A DNA stretch of 64,000 bases. It comes from Cyclobacteriaceae bacterium. GTDB lineage: Bacteria; Bacteroidota; Bacteroidia; Cytophagales; Cyclobacteriaceae. The stretch spans positions 1 through 64,000 of the forward strand of contig CATQIH010000032.1 in NCBI GenBank assembly GCA_958296015.1, written 5' to 3'. Shown in pieces: positions 17,168 through 25,061 of this stretch. Positions within the stretch are counted from its first letter, which is position 1. Every line of letters begins with the position of its first letter. The notes under the pieces were generated by a model. It was not told the origin of the DNA and did no database searches. It saw nothing but the letters and a program-made list of their open reading frames with translations. The position numbers and the translations under genes are program-made.

Positions 17168-17491
17168 CTAGCCCAGGTATTGCTGGCAGGCTTGTTCACA
17201 AGCGCGACATGCTTCTTCACAATCTTTGCAGTGCTGTGCTTGATGCTTTGTACATTCTTCGGCGCATCGCTTACAAAAATCCAGGCAAAACTCCACAGCT
17301 TTCTTTGCAGAATCACTACCTCTGGCAACAAAGTTAAGTGCCACCAGGCAAGCATCGGCACAGTCACGATCCAGACGGATACAAGGAACCATCATTTGGA
17401 TGTTGTCTTCGTTAAGACACTGGTCAGAGCAATACTGGCAAGCTGCAGCACAGTCAGCTAGTTTCTGAATAAAATCTTGGTGTTGTCTCAT
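17168..17491 (-). CDS. Four-helix-bundle copper-storage-like protein (Csp/DUF326)
   Basis: 107 residues with 16 cysteines in helical CxxxC/CxxC spacings (ADCAAACQYCSDQC near the start, FCKRCAEEC, CKDCEEACRACEQAC at the end). This pattern is that of cytosolic Csp3-type four-helix bundles that fill their core with Cu(I). There is no signal peptide, which fits a cytosolic Csp. It lies upstream of the complex I-like cluster on the same strand (100 bp) and about 5 kb from the Cus-type efflux genes, so copper handling is the likely theme. Confidence 0.88.
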   Translation of the reverse strand: MRQHQDFIQKLADCAAACQYCSDQCLNEDNIQMMVPCIRLDRDCADACLVALNFVARGSDSAKKAVEFCLDFCKRCAEECTKHQAQHCKDCEEACRACEQACQQYLG

Positions 17492-17772
17492 GATTAAAAA
17501 ATAGTTAGGGTTGAGAACTGATGTATGCTAACTTTAACTAAGTCCGCGAATGTTAAGTTATTGCTCTTTCGTATAGATTTATGGATTAATTGTACGATAT
17601 TTTATGATGCATGTCTGGTTGAACGTTTGGCAGGTATTCATCAGGACTTTCGCTTAGATGTTTAAGCTTATGCGCTCTCACACTACTAACCGTTCAGGCA
17701 CGGCTGATCTATTACCCGGCAGGCATTCTTTGTGTATACCGATCTGCTGTAGAAGCTGGATGACAACCTACA

Positions 17773-20508
17773 CTACTCTTCCTCTGATTTGGAAGGTACC
17801 AGTTGATGCTGCTGTTCTTTCAACGTTAGCATAACCTGCTGCATTGTCGCATCTATAGCATGTCCGATCTTTTTTATCTTATGCTGCGATGCATTTTCTT
17901 CTACCAGTGTGATGCTTTGGTTCAGCAATGTTTTCAATTCATGCAGATTCAGTAAGTTCAATACCATAGAAAGCTTGTGCACCAGACTATACAGTGCCTG
18001 CTTGTCTTTTTGTGCAAGGGCAGCAGCAAATTGTGTATGGAAAGTAGCGAACTCAGCAATGGTTATTTCGTAAAACTTCCGTATTTCCTGGATGTTTTCC
18101 TTGAAGATCTTTTCTACCTGCCCAAAATCCATGTCGACGGTTGCATCCGGGAGTTTCTTGGTACCTGCTTTCTTCTTCTTGCTGGTATAACGCATTATCT
18201 TCTGCTGCAAATCTTGCGGATCGAAAGGCTTGGTGATGACATCAGTAAAAAAAGACGCTTCGGGATGTTTCTTTAACTCCTGCTCTGTATCGGCAGTAAG
18301 GGCAATGATAGGCACATGCTGATAAGTATTGCCTGGTAGTGCGCGGATGGCTTTGGCCGCTTCGTATCCATTCATGACCGGCATACGCACATCCATCAAA
18401 ATGATATCGTATTGTTTTTGCTGCGCCATGTCCAGTGCCTGCTGCCCGTCGGCGGCTTCATCAGGGACAAGCTGCCACCAGTTTTCCAAAAACTGTAGTA
18501 AGACCATGCGGTTGATCTCACTGTCTTCTACCAGCAGCAAATGAATGCCTTGCCGAAGGCTTTTATCTGCTTCCTGCGCAGACATATGCTCCTCAGCAGA
18601 AGTATCATTGGAGCGAACTGCCATCAGACCCAGGGTAAAAAAGAAACGAGAGCCTTTGCCCGGCTGGCTTTCTACCTGTATCTCGCTGTCCATTAACTGT
18701 AGCAGCAGCTTGGTGATAGACAGCCCCAGCCCTGTACCTCCAAACTGCTGCACGGTGGCGTTGTTGGCCTGGGTGAAGGTATCGAAGATTCCCGGTAGCT
18801 TGTCGGCAGAGATACCAATGCCTGTATCGCTCACCGAAAAGTCTATCCAATACCGGTCGTCCTGCTGTCGGCTGAGCGATACTTCTACACTGATTAATCC
18901 CTGGTGGGTAAATTTTACGGCATTGCCTACCAGGTTGTGCATCACCTGAGAAAGCTTTAGCTGATCGGTATAGATTAGCTTAGGAACTTTCTTATCCATA
19001 TGAAACACCAGTTCGTTGCCCTGGTCCTGGCATCGGGGCTGGTGTGCGCTCTGTATGCTGTTGAGCAGTTCACGCAGATTAACTTCGGCAGACTCTACAG
19101 TAGCTTTGCCTGCCTTGATTTTGCTGAAATCCAGAATATCATTGACCAATGTCATTAGGTTTTGTGCAGAAAAGCTAAGCGTTCGCAGGTTTTTCAACTG
19201 CTGTGGCCTGGGGTCTTGTTGCATCAGCAGGTGAGCAAGACCCACTACTGCATTGAGTGGTGTACGGATCTCGTGACTCATGTGGGCCAGAAACTCTTCT
19301 TTGGCTCTGGCTGCCTGTTCAGCTTCTTCTTTGGCCTGTTTGAGCGACGACTCCATTTTCTGGCGCTGCGTATTGTCCCGCATGATCTTGAGAAACCCAA
19401 GTACCCCATTTTTTTTACCATCGCGTAAGGGCATCGTAAACCCGCTACCCCAAAATCGGCTGCCATCTTTGCGCAGGTGCCATCGCTCATTTGCACACCG
19501 GCCCTGTTTTCTGGCTATCCGCATTTCTTCTTCCGGCTGGCTGTTGCGGTCCTCAGGCACAAAAACAATATCTCCTGGTTGCCCGATGATCTCCTCTTTG
19601 CTATATCCCATCATCTGTTCGGCACCAGTATTCCAGTCGGTGATTTTCTTGTCTTTATCCAGGGTGAAGATGGCATAATCTCTGGCACTTTCCATGATAA
19701 GTTGTAGGTGTGCTTTGCTCTGTCGCAATGCTTCTTCTGCCTGCTTGCGTTCGGTAATATCATAAGATACTACCAGCACCGCATACACCTCATGGTGTCG
19801 ATTATACAAGGGTACTCCATGCGAAACATAGTAATAACCCAGTAGTTCATGCTCGTGGCGGAAGGACTCACCAGCCAATGCTTTTCTGAAGAAGGGTTCG
19901 TATAGATTTCCTGTTTTTACACCGTTGACTTCCCAGATGGTTTTGCCTTCCAGGTCTTCCGGCACTATGTTTGCGTTTTTCAGTGCCTTTCCTTCGGCCA
20001 GCAGATAGCGCAGGTCCAAATCTACAACAAACGCTGCTCCTTGTGGCAGATTGGTTGCCAATGAGCGGTAAATATTCATTTCCCTTGCCGAAAAACTTTC
20101 CTGATTTTGTTCAGGCTTATCAACATTTGTTTTTATTGCCTGGTGGATGATATGGGTAACGCTGCCATGTTCATCTGTGACAGGCATGAGCAATAAGTCA
20201 ACAAGCTGCTGACGGGCTGTGTTATTTCCTATGTTTGGCGAGGTTAATATGGCTTGCTGACCGGTATATCGTACTTTTTCTGATGTGTCTCTTAGCTGCT
20301 CTATTTCGTGTGCTGACCAACCGAAGGGTACTTGCGCAACGATGGAGAAAATATCCTTTCCCTGCAATGCATCTCTGGTGGCTCCGGTCAGCGCAAGGCC
20401 ACTGTTGGTGATGCCAATGAGTTGGTTATGTTGATTGGTCACCCACCGAGGTTCCGGTTGATACTCCCATATGCTGAGCCAGTTGGTAGATGGTATGTCA
20501 TCTGACAT
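17773..20508 (-). CDS. Hybrid sensor histidine kinase: PAS-PAS-PAS-HisKA-HATPase-REC-HPt
   Basis: The 911-residue soluble protein has three PAS-like domains (about 10-120, 145-265, 270-390). HisKA follows with the phospho-acceptor His412 in HMSHEIRTPLN, then an HATPase domain (VMHNLVGNAVKFTHQG, DTGIGISADKLPGIF, GGTGLGLSITKLLL). A receiver domain has the phospho-acceptor Asp706 in IILMDVRMPVMNGYEA. A C-terminal HPt-like helix bundle has the candidate His844 (SLVHKLSMVLNLL). No transmembrane segment is evident, so the signal is probably cytoplasmic. No response regulator gene is adjacent. The PAS ligand (redox, small molecule or light) cannot be told from sequence. It is transcribed in the same direction as the rhodopsin gene but 0.7 kb of repeat separates them. 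Confidence 0.9.
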   Translation of the reverse strand: MSDDIPSTNWLSIWEYQPEPRWVTNQHNQLIGITNSGLALTGATRDALQGKDIFSIVAQVPFGWSAHEIEQLRDTSEKVRYTGQQAILTSPNIGNNTARQQLVDLLLMPVTDEHGSVTHIIHQAIKTNVDKPEQNQESFSAREMNIYRSLATNLPQGAAFVVDLDLRYLLAEGKALKNANIVPEDLEGKTIWEVNGVKTGNLYEPFFRKALAGESFRHEHELLGYYYVSHGVPLYNRHHEVYAVLVVSYDITERKQAEEALRQSKAHLQLIMESARDYAIFTLDKDKKITDWNTGAEQMMGYSKEEIIGQPGDIVFVPEDRNSQPEEEMRIARKQGRCANERWHLRKDGSRFWGSGFTMPLRDGKKNGVLGFLKIMRDNTQRQKMESSLKQAKEEAEQAARAKEEFLAHMSHEIRTPLNAVVGLAHLLMQQDPRPQQLKNLRTLSFSAQNLMTLVNDILDFSKIKAGKATVESAEVNLRELLNSIQSAHQPRCQDQGNELVFHMDKKVPKLIYTDQLKLSQVMHNLVGNAVKFTHQGLISVEVSLSRQQDDRYWIDFSVSDTGIGISADKLPGIFDTFTQANNATVQQFGGTGLGLSITKLLLQLMDSEIQVESQPGKGSRFFFTLGLMAVRSNDTSAEEHMSAQEADKSLRQGIHLLLVEDSEINRMVLLQFLENWWQLVPDEAADGQQALDMAQQKQYDIILMDVRMPVMNGYEAAKAIRALPGNTYQHVPIIALTADTEQELKKHPEASFFTDVITKPFDPQDLQQKIMRYTSKKKKAGTKKLPDATVDMDFGQVEKIFKENIQEIRKFYEITIAEFATFHTQFAAALAQKDKQALYSLVHKLSMVLNLLNLHELKTLLNQSITLVEENASQHKIKKIGHAIDATMQQVMLTLKEQQHQLVPSKSEEE

Positions 20509-20638
20509 ATAATGTGAGGTTTAACTTGACTATAGTGTATGCAATGACAGAAGGCAATAGCTATCAAAAATTAAATTATACAAATTATACCAATATATTA
20601 CAAACACTGGTATATTAATTTTTCAATAATGTCATTTA

Positions 20639-21072
20639 TACACTACGGTACATTTTCGGTTTGCGAGCCTGCGTCCCGGCGGGGAACCATACGGTGACAC
20701 GGGCCGACCGCGCGACGGACCGTCCGGCAGGGGCCGACCCGGCAGGGAATGCCCCGCACAAACCGGGGGTGTAGATATTTTGCAGAAAAAGATCGTTGGT
20801 CAAAAAGACCAATGATGGCGTATACGCAAAATCCATGATCTGTGCTATAGCGTAGCCGTCAGGCTAAGCAGATCAGGTAAAGGAAGGAGGCTTACTACCC
20901 CTGTAGCTCACCGCTCTACTTTATATCTTGACCACTGTGGCGAGTCTTGTGACCCAACACACTTTGATGGTGAGAGTGTACTTCTCGGGTCACAAGACCC
21001 GCAGAGGCAGGCGGTTGTGTACATACGCTAGGTAAGCCACAGCCCACTTCCAGGTAAATGTACCGTAGTATA
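20639..21072. mobile_element. MITE-like element copy 2 (434 bp, with GC-rich insert)
   Basis: The left end TACACTACGGTACATTT and right end AAATGTACCGTAGTATA are near-perfect inverted repeats of the ends of the 14450-14551 copy. Flanks GTCATTTA and GTTATTTG (6 of 8 identical) may be a decayed target duplication. The interior includes a GC-rich block (about 20690-20765, GGGCCGACCGCGCGACGG) shared in inverted orientation with the copy at 48205-48372, a TATACGC-containing middle, and an inverted pair CGGGTCACAAGACC / GAGTCTTGTGACCC around 20940-21000. No protein-coding gene is convincing. Confidence 0.7.
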
Positions 21073-21229
21073 GTTATTTGTATACAATGGCAGGTCAGCT
21101 AACAGCAGATAGGGTCTTGTGATGTACTGGTTAGTGAAGATAGGTTCAAGCTATGATATGAGGTAACGTACTTATAATCTTAATTTGGTTCCGGGCTTTC
21201 CAGAAGGCAAAACCCGGAACCTCAAAAAA

Positions 21230-22072
21230 CTAGCCTATAAAATCAGCATGTTCTGTAGACTTAACATTGATTCGTTGCTGTAAGATCTGAGAACCTGCAA
21301 TGTAAGCGACTACTCCTACTCCTACCTTGTTGATAACATCAGCCACAGAGAAGGAAATATGTACCCAGTCTGGATTAAGATCGGGAAAAAAGGCAATAGC
21401 CATATAGCCCAGCGGATACACGCCCCACAAGGTAACAGTAGGCACGACCATCCACTGGAAAGCACGCAGCTCTATAGGATTGGCATCACCACGATGGTTC
21501 TTCCATATAGACCACATACCATACAATACAGCAGCATAACCTACGGTAGAAATAGCACCCCATAACAGGTGTGTACCCATCTCCACCTGGCCTGCTGCAT
21601 TGAGTTGCTGCTCTCCGATATAACCGGTCACAATCATGAACATATCACCCAGGATGATCAGCGTCATCAGCCTTTTGACTTTGGCAGCAGGCACCTGTAT
21701 CATCATCACTGTTTTGATCAGCAGCAAAGGCGTGGTAATAAACCAGTCCATATACCGCAGCTGACCAATAGCATAGTAAGCCTGGTGCGAAAGTGCCTGT
21801 CGTTGCGCAGGGTCGGTCACGCTTTCCATTTCCTGCAAGAAGGATTTATAATACCCCTGGATCAGAAAATAAGAAATACCAGCAATTAAACCAATGATGG
21901 CAGTCAGCACCCTGGAGGTATTATGTTCAGGGGCTACATGCGTGCGGGTAAGCCAGGAAAAAACAAAAGATGCCAGCAGCGCATAAGCTGCCACCAGCAT
22001 TGTGTAGTAAGTAAGCAATGATAGCAGATCCTGGTTGCCTGCCACGGGGATAAACTTGTCCATGATTTCCAT
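21230..22072 (-). CDS. Microbial rhodopsin, probable light-driven proton pump with DTK motif
   Basis: The 280-residue protein has seven TM helices. Helix C reads LRYMDWFITTPLLLIK: Arg106, Asp109 (Schiff-base counterion), Thr113 and Lys120 at the cytoplasmic proton-donor position, giving a D-T-K motif. Helix G carries DVINKVG, with Asp245 and the retinal lysine Lys249. Asp109 argues against the NDQ sodium and NTQ chloride pump types. The usual proteorhodopsin donor is Glu; Lys at this place is known from the Exiguobacterium sibiricum rhodopsin, a proton pump. The helix-B histidine of proteorhodopsin seems to be Ser67 here, and Leu116 at the colour-tuning site suggests green absorption. No carotenoid or retinal synthesis gene is in the window. 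MEIMDK or MDK could be the start. Confidence 0.92.
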   Translation of the reverse strand: MEIMDKFIPVAGNQDLLSLLTYYTMLVAAYALLASFVFSWLTRTHVAPEHNTSRVLTAIIGLIAGISYFLIQGYYKSFLQEMESVTDPAQRQALSHQAYYAIGQLRYMDWFITTPLLLIKTVMMIQVPAAKVKRLMTLIILGDMFMIVTGYIGEQQLNAAGQVEMGTHLLWGAISTVGYAAVLYGMWSIWKNHRGDANPIELRAFQWMVVPTVTLWGVYPLGYMAIAFFPDLNPDWVHISFSVADVINKVGVGVVAYIAGSQILQQRINVKSTEHADFIG

Positions 22073-22294
22073 AGCAAAAAATAAGTTAGGTGTTAAAAAA
22101 TATTTCTATAAAGAACACAAAATGTAACTTACAATTTTTTAGAATGTTGATTGGTTTTAGGTATTTATTTCCTTGGGTTAAAGTTTTTACTTGCAGGAGC
22201 ACTTTATTACTCCACAAAGCAGTGAGGTAGAGATTACTGATCTGGTTTTTTAATAATACGAATAACAGGCAGCAATACATAAGTTAGCATGTTT

Positions 22295-22339
22295 GGCTTT
22301 TACCAGCCCAGGGCTTGAAGCCCTGGGCTGGTAAAAGCC
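22295..22339. repeat. REP-like perfect hairpin (22-bp arms)
   Basis: GGCTTTTACCAGCCCAGGGC...GCCCTGGGCTGGTAAAAGCC is a perfect inverted repeat of 22-bp arms around a single G. Its centre AGGGCTTGAAGCCCT is shared with the two hairpins flanking the transposase at 24539-24964. It may also terminate transcripts. Confidence 0.85.
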
Positions 22340-22405
22340 TTTGAAGGCAATCAAACAATTTTGTTGAACTCATTATTCGCATTAACAGTAAAAAATGACT
22401 TATGT

Positions 22406-22630
22406 ACATATACCGCATACATTTTTATACATAAAAATGCATAAGTAACGTGTATCGCGCACATTTTCATACTAGAAAGCCACCGATACACGTGTATCAC
22501 GCACATTTTTATACTAAAAAGTCACCGATGCACGTGTATTGCATACATTTTCACACTAAAAAGTCACTGATGCACGTGTATCGCGCGTTTTTTCGTACTA
22601 AAAACTTATTGATGCACGTGTATTTCTTAT
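22406..22630. repeat. Five to six 42-bp tandem repeats
   Basis: CACGTGTAT-type unit starts fall at 22448, 22490, 22532, 22574 and 22616, with a diverged unit at 22406: an exact 42-bp period. The plus strand can be read as a repeated HVYRAHFHTKKSPM 14-mer, but there is no ribosome site or family resemblance, so I regard it as non-coding. The CACGTGTAT core recalls the 43-bp array at 14663-14877. Confidence 0.88.
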
Positions 22631-22699
22631 GTTTTGATTATTTGCTATCGGTTTTAACAGGGCATCACGGTATTGGAGGGTATGACAAAAGGCAGATGC

Positions 22700-24457
22700 T
22701 TAATATTCGTCTTTTACTTCTCCACATGTGAGCATAGCATCTCCAAAGAACGGGTTTCTGATCTCTTTTACTTCGCTGAGCCAGTAAGCTCCCCGGTTGT
22801 CATTGCCCATCGGACAGTAGTCTACATACAGTGGCTTCCGGCTTGCGCCAAAAGCTTCTATTACCTCAATCACTGTCTGCGATAAGTGAAGAAAGTGCTC
22901 ACGCTTACCTGCCAGGCCGGATGCTTCCTTGCTTAGACGTGCATATTTTGTCAATAGCACTTCTTTATCTTTCCAGAAGTTTCTGGCAGTGCCATTTAAA
23001 TCATTACTGTCTATTTCATTTAAGGTTTCTAGCAATATGGAACTGTATTTTTGGATTTCTTTGTCATCTGCTTCGACCAAACCTTCTTTAAGTCCGAGAT
23101 AGGCACCAATTGCCTGATCCAGTTGTGCGCGGAAAGCAGCAGAAGTTTGTGTGAAGTCAGCTGCTTCGCTCATGTCCATACCGTCGTGCTCATGGCCAGC
23201 CGCTATCTCGCCCCCTGTATGCATCATACTGACTTTGCCCTCCAGTTGTGCGGCAGCATCTACTTTGAATACACCATTGGCAACGATCTCTTCGCCTTCC
23301 CCAAGCCCTTCCATCACCACGTACTGGTCGCCAGCTTTTGGGCCTAATACCACTTCGCGGTAGGCAAAGGTAGGCTGCGCTGCATCAGGCTTTTTTACAT
23401 ACACGACAGCTCTTTTGCCTGTCCAGAGCACAGCAGATGCCGGGATGAGCAGGGCTTCTGCCTCGTCTAACCGGGCCTGGAGGATGCCTTGTACAAACAT
23501 GGCCGGCTTGAGTTGGTTATTAGAATTATCTACTTCTGTGCGTACAGAGGCCACACGGGTTTGCGGATTAATCAGCGGATCGATAAAGGTAATCTTGCTG
23601 GTGAACGTTTTGCCGGGTACCGATTGCACGGTGAAACTGATCTTATCACCTTCCTCAATCCAGGACAAGTCATTTTCATAGGCATCAAACTGCACCCATA
23701 CTTTATCCAGATTGGCTACCTCAAACAGCGATTCACCTTCCTTGACATAATCGCCCTGACTGATATTCCGGTTGACCACCGTACCCGACTGTGGCGACAG
23801 CACATTAAAGTAATACTGCACCTGCTTACTTTCCCGAATATTCCGAATCTGCGTGTCTGTCAGGTCCCACAGCTTCAACTTATTGACAGCCGCTTCATAA
23901 AACGAGGGGTTACTTTCTTTGAACTTGACTGCTTCAAACAGCTCCTTCTGTGCCGTCACCAGTTGCGGAGAATACACGCTGGCAAGCTTTTCTCCACGCT
24001 TTACCTGCTGGCCGGTGAAGTTCACATACAGCTTTTCTATTCTGCCGCCAAAGCGGGAGGTGATCGCAGCAATCCTTCGCTCATCTGCCTGAACCTTACC
24101 AGCCAGGTATAGTTCTTTGCCGGGTGCCGCCTTGTGTACCACGACGGTCTGCACATTGGCAATACCTGCGGCAGCTTCTGTCATCTGTATCTCATTGGTG
24201 GCTACCGTTGCTGCCTGCATACTGCTCACCGGAATCAGTTCCATGCCACAGATCGGACACTGCCCAGGCGCATCTTCCCTGATCTGAGGATGCATAGCGC
24301 ACGTCCAGGTTGTGCCTGCTTTATGAATATGCTCACCAGCTTGTGTATTTTTACTATCTATCTGTTGTGATTTATCACCAAAAAGCCACCATCCCAGCAG
24401 CAAGCCCATGGCTAAAAAGCCAAAGGCGGCATACAGCATTTTATGATTTGTTTTCAT
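22700..24457 (-). CDS. cusB: CusB-type RND efflux periplasmic adaptor with heavy-metal and DUF3347 domains
   Basis: 585 residues. An N-terminal anchor (MLYAAFGFLAMGLLLGWWLFG) is followed by a heavy-metal-binding module WTCAMHPQIREDAPGQCPICGMELIP. The membrane-fusion core (barrel-sandwich and beta-barrel) runs over about 100-400 (GGRIEKLYVNFTGQQVKRGEKL, VNRNISQGDYVKEGESLFEV). The C-terminal 150 residues match DUF3347, ending YVDYCPMGNDNRGAYWLSEVKEIRNPFFGDAMLTCG. Together with CusA and CusC it should bridge the inner and outer membranes to expel Cu(I)/Ag(I) or related ions. It is separated from cusC by the inserted transposase. Confidence 0.9.
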   Translation of the reverse strand: MKTNHKMLYAAFGFLAMGLLLGWWLFGDKSQQIDSKNTQAGEHIHKAGTTWTCAMHPQIREDAPGQCPICGMELIPVSSMQAATVATNEIQMTEAAAGIANVQTVVVHKAAPGKELYLAGKVQADERRIAAITSRFGGRIEKLYVNFTGQQVKRGEKLASVYSPQLVTAQKELFEAVKFKESNPSFYEAAVNKLKLWDLTDTQIRNIRESKQVQYYFNVLSPQSGTVVNRNISQGDYVKEGESLFEVANLDKVWVQFDAYENDLSWIEEGDKISFTVQSVPGKTFTSKITFIDPLINPQTRVASVRTEVDNSNNQLKPAMFVQGILQARLDEAEALLIPASAVLWTGKRAVVYVKKPDAAQPTFAYREVVLGPKAGDQYVVMEGLGEGEEIVANGVFKVDAAAQLEGKVSMMHTGGEIAAGHEHDGMDMSEAADFTQTSAAFRAQLDQAIGAYLGLKEGLVEADDKEIQKYSSILLETLNEIDSNDLNGTARNFWKDKEVLLTKYARLSKEASGLAGKREHFLHLSQTVIEVIEAFGASRKPLYVDYCPMGNDNRGAYWLSEVKEIRNPFFGDAMLTCGEVKDEY

Positions 24458-24484
24458 GTTTTTTCATTTGTTTATTTATTAGCA

Positions 24485-24523
24485 CTTCAATAGCGCAGGG
24501 CTTAAAGCCCTGCGCTATTGAAG
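24485..24523. repeat. REP-like hairpin at left of transposase (19-bp arms)
   Basis: CTTCAATAGCGCAGGGCTT and its perfect complement AAGCCCTGCGCTATTGAAG surround one A. It lies 15 bp past the transposase stop codon, between the transposase and cusB. Confidence 0.88.
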
Positions 24524-24538
24524 CTGTTGTTATATAAG

Positions 24539-24964
24539 CTACCCACCAAATTTCTTTTGAATGATGCGTAATTCTTCATTCAAAGACCTGTTTTTATGGA
24601 TGGTCTTTTGATTATCTATGTAATCTTTCACTTTGGGCAGTAGTGATTCTGACACAGAAAAAGCAGCATAACCATCTTGCCAGTACAATGCATAGTTGGG
24701 TTGATATTGTTGATTGAACCAATGAGATGTTTCGCCTTTCGCGTTCATGACCACATTCGCTACAGACTTTGAAGAAGGAAGTTTGAATAAGAGATGTACA
24801 TGATCTTCCATTCCGTTTGATGCCATTACTTCACAACCTGATGCACAAAGATTTTCCCGCATATGTATATATATTTCACGTTCAAGGTGCGGCTCAATCA
24901 AAGGTGCCCTATGTTTCGTGGAAAAAATGACATGAATCCATATTTTGACAAAGGATTGTGGCAT
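24539..24964 (-). CDS. Y1 (IS200-like) REP-associated tyrosine transposase
   Basis: The 141-residue protein has the Y1_Tnp fold: VKIWIHVIFSTKHRAPLI, the HUH motif as MEDHVHLLFKLP, and the C-terminal helix with the catalytic Tyr (VKDYIDNQKTIHK). It lies between two perfect hairpins sharing GCAGGGCTTxAAGCCCTGC, the arrangement of single-stranded IS200/IS605-type elements and of REP-associated (RAYT) transposases. No tnpB or omega RNA is seen. The insertion splits cusC from cusB. Confidence 0.9.
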   Translation of the reverse strand: MPQSFVKIWIHVIFSTKHRAPLIEPHLEREIYIHMRENLCASGCEVMASNGMEDHVHLLFKLPSSKSVANVVMNAKGETSHWFNQQYQPNYALYWQDGYAAFSVSESLLPKVKDYIDNQKTIHKNRSLNEELRIIQKKFGG

Positions 24965-24992
24965 AATGTTGCTTGGTTTAATTTTAAACTGT

Positions 24993-25033
24993 GGTTCATC
25001 AGCGCAGGGCTTGAAGCCCTGCGCTGATGAACC
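24993..25033. repeat. REP-like hairpin at right of transposase (20-bp arms)
   Basis: GGTTCATCAGCGCAGGGCTT, one G, then the exact complement. Only the core is shared with the left hairpin. A partial third arm (ACCCTGCGCTGGTTTG) follows, then a GTTT microsatellite. Confidence 0.88.
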
Positions 25034-25061
25034 CTGCGCTGGTTTGTTTGTTTGTTTACGA

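Noticed and set aside
20636-20836. 66-residue minus-strand frame rich in Ala/Gly/Arg
   Set aside because: It lies inside the MITE copy and reflects its GC-rich insert.
22086-22280. 64-residue minus-strand frame upstream of the rhodopsin
   Set aside because: AT-rich leader region with hydrophobic and Lys/Asn bias from composition only.
22450-22731. Plus-strand frame of 14-residue HVYRAHFHTKKSPM repeats
   Set aside because: Explained by the 42-bp tandem repeat; runs into the cusB 3' end and has no start signals.
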